Below are positions 59,885 to 64,000 of a DNA stretch of 64,000 nt, piece after piece. Every line of letters starts with the position of its first letter. Positions within the stretch are counted from its first letter, which is position 1. Under the pieces are notes generated by a model, which saw only the letters and a list, made by a program, of their open reading frames with translations, had not been told where the DNA came from and ran no database searches. The position numbers and the translations under genes were made by a program. This stretch comes from Rhynchopus sp. YZ270_cl-10 (Eukaryota; Euglenozoa; Diplonemea; Diplonemida; Diplonemidae), in contig OZ037879.1 of assembly GCA_964035575.1 (NCBI GenBank), positions 868,001-932,000 on the forward strand, in the 5' to 3' direction.

Positions 59885-60325
59885 TTTTCTTTCTTCTTTA
59901 CTAGCTGAGAATGGTGCGTCCCCTCCTCTGATTCACAGTTCAATGTAGTGCCCAAGAACTGCATGCAAGGTGCCCTCTGTCCTAAGTTTGCGTCCATTTT
60001 AACTCTTGCACCGTTACCGACTCTCACCAGGGTTTCCTGAAGAGAGAGAAAAAAATCCATTATTTTTTTTGCTGGAGTACCATTGAATCATGAGGAACGT
60101 AGCTACGATGGTAACCATGTGGTTCAATTACGGCAAAAAGGGGGGAGGTTTTTTTGCAGTACTTTTCACAAAGCGCTTCAAGTAATATTTCAAATTGGAT
60201 AAAATGGACAAAAAAACCCCTGGACAACGTCTCTGGAACCAACACGCATGCTTCCCCCTGTGTCCTGTCATGAAGTCACGTTATCTTAGATGGACGTGCA
60301 GAGGCATATTTCATCAAAGTTTGGG

Positions 60326-60385
60326 TACATTTAGTGCACCTTATTATACCTTCTATTCAGTAGAATAGATAGTGGTTTGAAAAAA
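60326..60385 (+). promoter_or_regulatory. R9 upstream repeat, copy 2
   Basis: GGGTACATTTAGTGCACC, TTATTATACCTTCTATTC, AGTAGAATAG. Almost identical to 46258-46318 over 50 bp. About 285 bp before the start of the membrane-protein gene. Confidence 0.4.
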
Positions 60386-60668
60386 ATCTTTCAATCCTTT
60401 TATTTGTCGAAACGATTTTCACCGCCCCCTTTTCTCAAAACGCGTTTAGAATGTGAACCTGTTTTTTTTACAAAAAAAAATGCATCTCCAACGACAACAC
60501 ACAACCCCCTTCATCTCATTCCTTTTACTCCTAAACCCCTAACCCCCTAATTCACTCTCCAAAATCCACATCCAGGGTTCTTTGATACCCCCCACGCAAC
60601 CCCTCCCTTTGGGCACAGTGTTTGCTCCAGAAGGCTTTTTTTCTCCCTTTTCCCCCCTCCTTCCCAAA

Positions 60669-62462
60669 ATGGAGACCACAGTTGCAGTGTTGGTCGCAGT
60701 GTGCTGTGTATTATTGGTGTTAGTGGTGGCTGCGTTCGGCGCGTTTTGCTTTCTTCACCGACAGCGGGCACGGAGTAATTTGATTCATATCCAGACCGGC
60801 GATTTGGAGGCGGGAAACGTTAATATGGTTGATTTTGAGAATGCGCTTGCAGCACAACGGTCACCACCACGCACAAAACCACCCCCAGCACCACAACACA
60901 TGGAGACCCCTGAACCCCTCGCCGCTGCCTCTGCTGCAGAAGACGAAACTGAAGGAGAAGCCTCCAGAGAACAGACTCCCATCGCAACACCGGCACCACC
61001 TCAGCAATCCACCACCAACCCACTCACCGATCTCAACCGGGAAATCAACAGAGGCCTCTTAGGGGCCCCCCTCCCAGACGCACACCCCAAAATTTTACCA
61101 GAAAAAACCCCCTCCCCTGTTCAGTTTCCTCCAGAGGAGGTTCGGGTCCTCGATCCAATCCTTCCACCATTAGCGAGCCCAAGAGAGACGACTTTGGGAA
61201 CACAGAAGGAATGTGTACAGACACCGAATGAGATTCACGATCTACCGCGAGAATGCAACGAGGCAGCCGAGTATATGGCAGCGCGCGCGGCAAACAATTG
61301 TACCCCTATTCGAAGAATGCCTACCACTGTTGCGGTTCCGGTGCCTTCTGTACATACAACAGCTCTTCACCATGGAAATCTTACAAAACGCGATTCGATC
61401 ACAATCATCGATGATTCCTCTGACTATGAAGACCGTGCCTTGCAACGTGCTTTAGAAAGTGCGCACAACACCGCGCCACCCCAACCGCAACCTCACGTTG
61501 TACGCACTCCAGTAGAAGCTTCAGCTTCAGGTCCATTAGGTGCAGTAAGCGGGGTGCGTGGTGTGTCTCATGCGGTACCCACCTTTAATATTTCTGTTGG
61601 TCAGAATCGTGTTAATTTGCATAAGGTGATTGAATCGGATACCCCTCGGGAGGGGGGTCCTATTATCCGCGATTTGGAAGGGTCTGTGATGCGGGGTGGG
61701 AGTGGGATAGCACCACGGCACCCAACCCCTTCGCGTTCTGGGGCAACAACGCCGACAAACACATCGCGTCCTCCGCTGTCTTTGCATACCCCTAGGGGTC
61801 GGGCTGCAACGTTGCCTCGGAGCGTTCCTTCTTCACCTCATATTGGGAGTGTAGGGAGTGCCTACGGAATGAAATCCCCTGGGCCAAGCCGGGAGAAAGG
61901 TTCGATTTATAGTGCAGCATCTGGAGCAAGATTTGCGGGATCGGTTTTGAACAATGTAAACATAAATAATGCGTCCAGCACAATGTTAGGCCAAATGCAC
62001 AGCGGAAAACGCCAATTTGACAATGTCCAAACCATATCGCACAGCATTTCTCAAGATATTTTGGAGGCAAGCGCAGGTGGGCGGCCTTCTTCTGGTGTAG
62101 GGAGTACTATTGAAAATATGCATATCGTCCCCTCTCCGGTGCTTGCAGCGGATGGGTCGGTGGTGCGGACTCCTGGAGCTGGGTTGGGGTCTTTGTTGCG
62201 AAAGAACCCTTTTCATTTTTCAATGTTAGTGTCCGATTGGGAACGTCGTGCTGGGAGAGATGCCCTCCCCAGTCCACACCCCATTCCAGCAAGTATCATT
62301 GACGAAAAAATCGGATCCATCCACGCAACAGTATCCACAGAGGAGTGGCATCTCCTCGATGAAGCGAACCGCCTGCGTGAAGGGCACGATGCCTCGTACT
62401 GGTCAGCCTTCCTTGGAGAAGTGGAAAGACTGAAGAAACACCCTCAGCCGGCATTTAGGTGA
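60669..62462 (+). CDS. Single-pass membrane protein with long disordered tail, unknown role
   Basis: Intronless, 597 residues. An N-terminal hydrophobic helix (residues 5-29: VAVLVAVCCVLLVLVVAAFG and onward) is followed at once by HRQRAR. By the positive-inside rule this puts the long C-terminal part in the cytoplasm; there is no clear cleavage site, so it is a signal anchor. Residues ~60-200 are Pro/Ala/Thr/Glu-rich, and ~290-480 are Ser/Gly/Pro/Arg-rich with many SP/TP sites, which fits phosphorylation. The last ~90 residues (from about 505) look folded and helical: HFSMLVSDWERRAG, STEEWHLLDEANRLREGHD, WSAFLGEVERLKK. No family was recognised. The ATG at 60669 is chosen because the membrane helix begins there. 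A copy of R9 lies upstream. Confidence 0.75.
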   Translation: METTVAVLVAVCCVLLVLVVAAFGAFCFLHRQRARSNLIHIQTGDLEAGNVNMVDFENALAAQRSPPRTKPPPAPQHMETPEPLAAASAAEDETEGEASREQTPIATPAPPQQSTTNPLTDLNREINRGLLGAPLPDAHPKILPEKTPSPVQFPPEEVRVLDPILPPLASPRETTLGTQKECVQTPNEIHDLPRECNEAAEYMAARAANNCTPIRRMPTTVAVPVPSVHTTALHHGNLTKRDSITIIDDSSDYEDRALQRALESAHNTAPPQPQPHVVRTPVEASASGPLGAVSGVRGVSHAVPTFNISVGQNRVNLHKVIESDTPREGGPIIRDLEGSVMRGGSGIAPRHPTPSRSGATTPTNTSRPPLSLHTPRGRAATLPRSVPSSPHIGSVGSAYGMKSPGPSREKGSIYSAASGARFAGSVLNNVNINNASSTMLGQMHSGKRQFDNVQTISHSISQDILEASAGGRPSSGVGSTIENMHIVPSPVLAADGSVVRTPGAGLGSLLRKNPFHFSMLVSDWERRAGRDALPSPHPIPASIIDEKIGSIHATVSTEEWHLLDEANRLREGHDASYWSAFLGEVERLKKHPQPAFR

Positions 62463-63030
62463 AATTAATCCTTTTTTCGGGAAAAAAGGGGAGGAAATGA
62501 GGGAGGGAGGAGGGGGCAAGCCCTTTTTAAAAAAATTGGATTTCCTTTTGTGGGGGGAAAATTCGAAGTTAGAGGGGTTAGATTTTTTTGTGGATTTTTT
62601 TTTTCAATAGATTTTTCATATTTTTTAGTCCCCTTTGTTGTTGTACTGCGTGTCATATTTGAAGTGCTCAAAAAAAAATTTTTAAAATGCGGAATTAAAA
62701 CAGAATGTTGGATACCATCGTAGTACCTTTTCTTTGAGTCATATTAGAGTACTGAATCCCTTTTGGTGGGGGGGGAGGGTGATTGTCTGCTGCACAGAGG
62801 AAGAGAGTCCTGGGGATGGGATGGTTCACAACCCCCTCGTATTTGACCCATTTTTTTTTTTTAAACCTCCACCCTCCCCGAAACACCCAAAAGAGGGCAC
62901 TGTCAGTCTGAGGTGCAATTTTTTTTGTCAGAAAACCCGTTTTTCACCGCCCAGAGGAGAGAACCGGAAAAACCGTTTTTTTTCCCCCTCCCGGAAATTT
63001 GCGTTCTCTCTTGACCCTAAGAGAGAAGAC

Positions 63031-63167
63031 AGTGGAGCTTCAATTTGGCGCAGGTGGCAACTACATTCCTACAATTCTTTCAAAAAGTGGAGATTGCACA
63101 AACTGTTGTCAACACAACCGCGGCAAACTACACTACTCCAACAATTTATCAAAAAAAAAAAAAAAAT
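63031..63167 (+). repeat. Two R2/R3-type poly-A repeats in tandem
   Basis: First unit 63031-63085: AGTGGAGCTTCAATTTGG, a different middle, then ACTACATTCCTACAATTC, TTTCAAAAA. Second unit 63086-63167: a standard R2 (AGTGGAGATTGCACAAACTG) ending in an A-run. The first keeps head and tail but has its own middle, a third variant of the scheme. Confidence 0.6.
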
Positions 63168-63428
63168 AGAAAAAAGAAAAATACATGCACTTCTTCCACT
63201 CTCCACTCATCCACACACCCCCATTATACTCTCCCTCTCTCTACCCCTCACATCTCTTTTTTTTTTCGTTGTTACAGAAATCTAGAAACAAAAGACTTTT
63301 TTTTTTTTGATCTCAACTTTTTCATATAACCTCTCCTCCTCACCTCCCCCCCTTTTTGAAAAAGACTGTTCCTGCAAAACAGTTTTTTCTGTAGACAGAA
63401 TCGGGGTTTTATCACCCAGAGATTGCCT

Positions 63429-63603
63429 ATGTCCTCCGAGGTGGTGGTGATTGTGGGGAAGCCCTGCTTATCAATCTGCATACCACTTTCCGGAAAGTGT
63501 CGTTTCGCTCAACCCAGCTGTGCTCCGCAACACCACCACCCTGGATGTGGAGGTATTGTGTAGAAGCGTCAACGCATCAAACCAGGGGAGGGAATGGGAC
63601 GTA
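63429..63603 (+). pseudogene. Possible coding fragment before the LYR gene
   Basis: Several frames are open. One reads HFPESVVSLNPAVLRNTTTL then DVEVLCRSVNASNQGREWDV, with plausible composition and balanced codon use unlike the T-rich flanks. No start and no splice plan could be settled. It may be an exon, a relic or chance. Confidence 0.2.
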
Positions 63604-63670
63604 ATCACTTTTTTCCAAAAAAAAAACCCACACACCCCATACTCCCCCACCCACTTCCCCTGCTCTTCAG

Positions 63671-63711
63671 GTGACTAGCACGAAGAGGATTTTTGGTTCG
63701 TCCTTAAGGAA
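63671..63711 (+). ncRNA. R1 hairpin, diverged copy
   Basis: CAGGTGACTAGCACGAAGAGG, TTTTT, GGTTCGTCCTTAAGG. Head and loop are similar to R1; tail changed. About 60 bp before the LYR gene start. Confidence 0.35.
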
Positions 63712-63771
63712 CCTCCTCTGCTCTTGTGTTTGCTCTTTACTCTTTGTTATTTACTCCTCTCTCCCTCCCTG

Positions 63772-64000
63772 ATGGATCCTCGTGTCCGTCGTCTGTACAA
63801 ACGCCTGCTCTTTGTGAGCGACTACCATCCTACCATCGAAGCACGCATCGTTCGCCGTAGAGTAAAGGAGAAATTTCTTGAAAACCACCGCCTGAAAGCC
63901 AACAGCAAGGCCTTCAAGGGTGCGCTCGCGTACGGGAAATGGTGGGAGAAGGAGATAGAGACGCTGGTTCAGCTGCACAAATACCGCCAGATGAAGCAGC
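63772..64000 (+). CDS. LYR-motif (Complex1_LYR) protein, N-terminal part, cut by window end
   Basis: ATG at 63772; 76 residues are visible and the frame is open to the window edge. The start MDPRVRRLYKRLLFVSDYHP has the L-Y-[RK] signature near the N-terminus (LYKRLL), followed by basic helices (RRRVKEKFLENHRLK) as in LYRM proteins. These small mitochondrial-matrix proteins bind the acyl carrier protein and help assemble respiratory complexes or load Fe-S clusters. Members are commonly about 80-150 residues, so most of the gene is probably seen. Which LYRM it is cannot be told from this part. The leader before it is pyrimidine-rich, as for the other genes. Confidence 0.7.
   Translation, partial: MDPRVRRLYKRLLFVSDYHPTIEARIVRRRVKEKFLENHRLKANSKAFKGALAYGKWWEKEIETLVQLHKYRQMKQ

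Larger units (their letters stand above)
55501..60668. other. Five-kb gene-free region between GH31 and the membrane-protein gene
   Basis: No host gene is supportable. It contains an R10 hairpin (55573), an inverted block of the 7-8 kb repeat family (56160-57120), R7 (57795, 58850), R2 (58070), R1 (58168, 58794, 59846), R6 (58431), R3 (59588) and R9 (60326). Other stretches are T-rich, with only short open frames. Confidence 0.6.
62463..63771. other. Spacer between the membrane-protein and LYR genes
   Basis: T- and A-rich; holds a double R2-type repeat (63031-63167), a possible coding fragment (63429-63603) and an R1-like copy (63671). Nothing else supported. Confidence 0.55.

Overview
The window is nuclear DNA from a single-celled eukaryote. 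Its genes have spliceosomal introns: five in the kinesin, three in the GH31 gene, two in the Arg-rich gene and one in the CH-like gene. In each case GT-AG (once GC-AG) junctions rejoin the reading frame exactly. Exons are GC-rich with ordinary codon use, while introns and spacers are full of long T, A, G and C runs. All nine likely host genes lie on the + strand; the only long - strand gene is a retrotransposon. One-way gene order, together with an 18S rRNA-derived scrap at about 25.0 kb whose sequence reminds me of euglenozoan 18S, hints at a euglenozoan such as a diplonemid. That placement is from memory and weak.

Layout. 1-3.8 kb: about 100 copies of a 38-bp tandem repeat. 4.55-13.4 kb: a six-exon kinesin of 1,749 residues with a very long coiled-coil tail; its 2.5-kb second intron carries a 2-kb inverted-repeat transposon that holds a second, hAT-type element and a 9-bp satellite. 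16.1-22.5 kb (- strand): an intact 2,140-codon non-LTR retrotransposon ORF with reverse transcriptase, restriction-like endonuclease and two OTU-protease-like domains. 22.9-23.7 kb: a PP2C phosphatase. 26.9-28.7 kb: a 0.58-kb-armed palindrome joined to an AT-rich inverted-repeat element. 29.0-30.1 kb: a C2H2 zinc-finger protein. 31.5-34.5 kb: a CLU (clustered mitochondria) family protein. 34.5-41.4 kb: a gene-free stretch with nested hAT-like elements, small foldback elements and short repeats. 41.4-43.0 kb: an Arg/Gly/Gln-rich three-exon gene. 44.1-45.3 kb: a hAT transposase remnant. 46.4-51.2 kb: a 1,220-residue protein with a calponin-homology-like domain, whose intron hosts an inverted-repeat element with its own 53-codon ORF. 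52.0-55.5 kb: a secreted-type family 31 glycosidase. 60.7-62.5 kb: a one-pass membrane protein. 63.8-64.0 kb: the start of an LYR-motif mitochondrial protein.

The most unusual content is in the spacers, which are crowded with short (35-130 bp) repeat families, nearly all on the same strand as the genes. One family (called R1/R10 here) folds into hairpins in which the inner stem differs between copies yet still pairs, while the flanks, the GAGAG loop and a TTCATC tail are kept. A second pair (R2/R3) shares a head, a tail and a poly-A end but has a different middle. Other families are R4, R5, R6, R7, R9 and R11.

The host genes do not form an evident pathway. They are a cytoskeletal motor, a cytoskeleton-like CH protein, signalling (PP2C), mitochondrial housekeeping (CLU, LYR), a sugar hydrolase and three proteins of unknown role. 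Family names were assigned by motif reading, without a database search.
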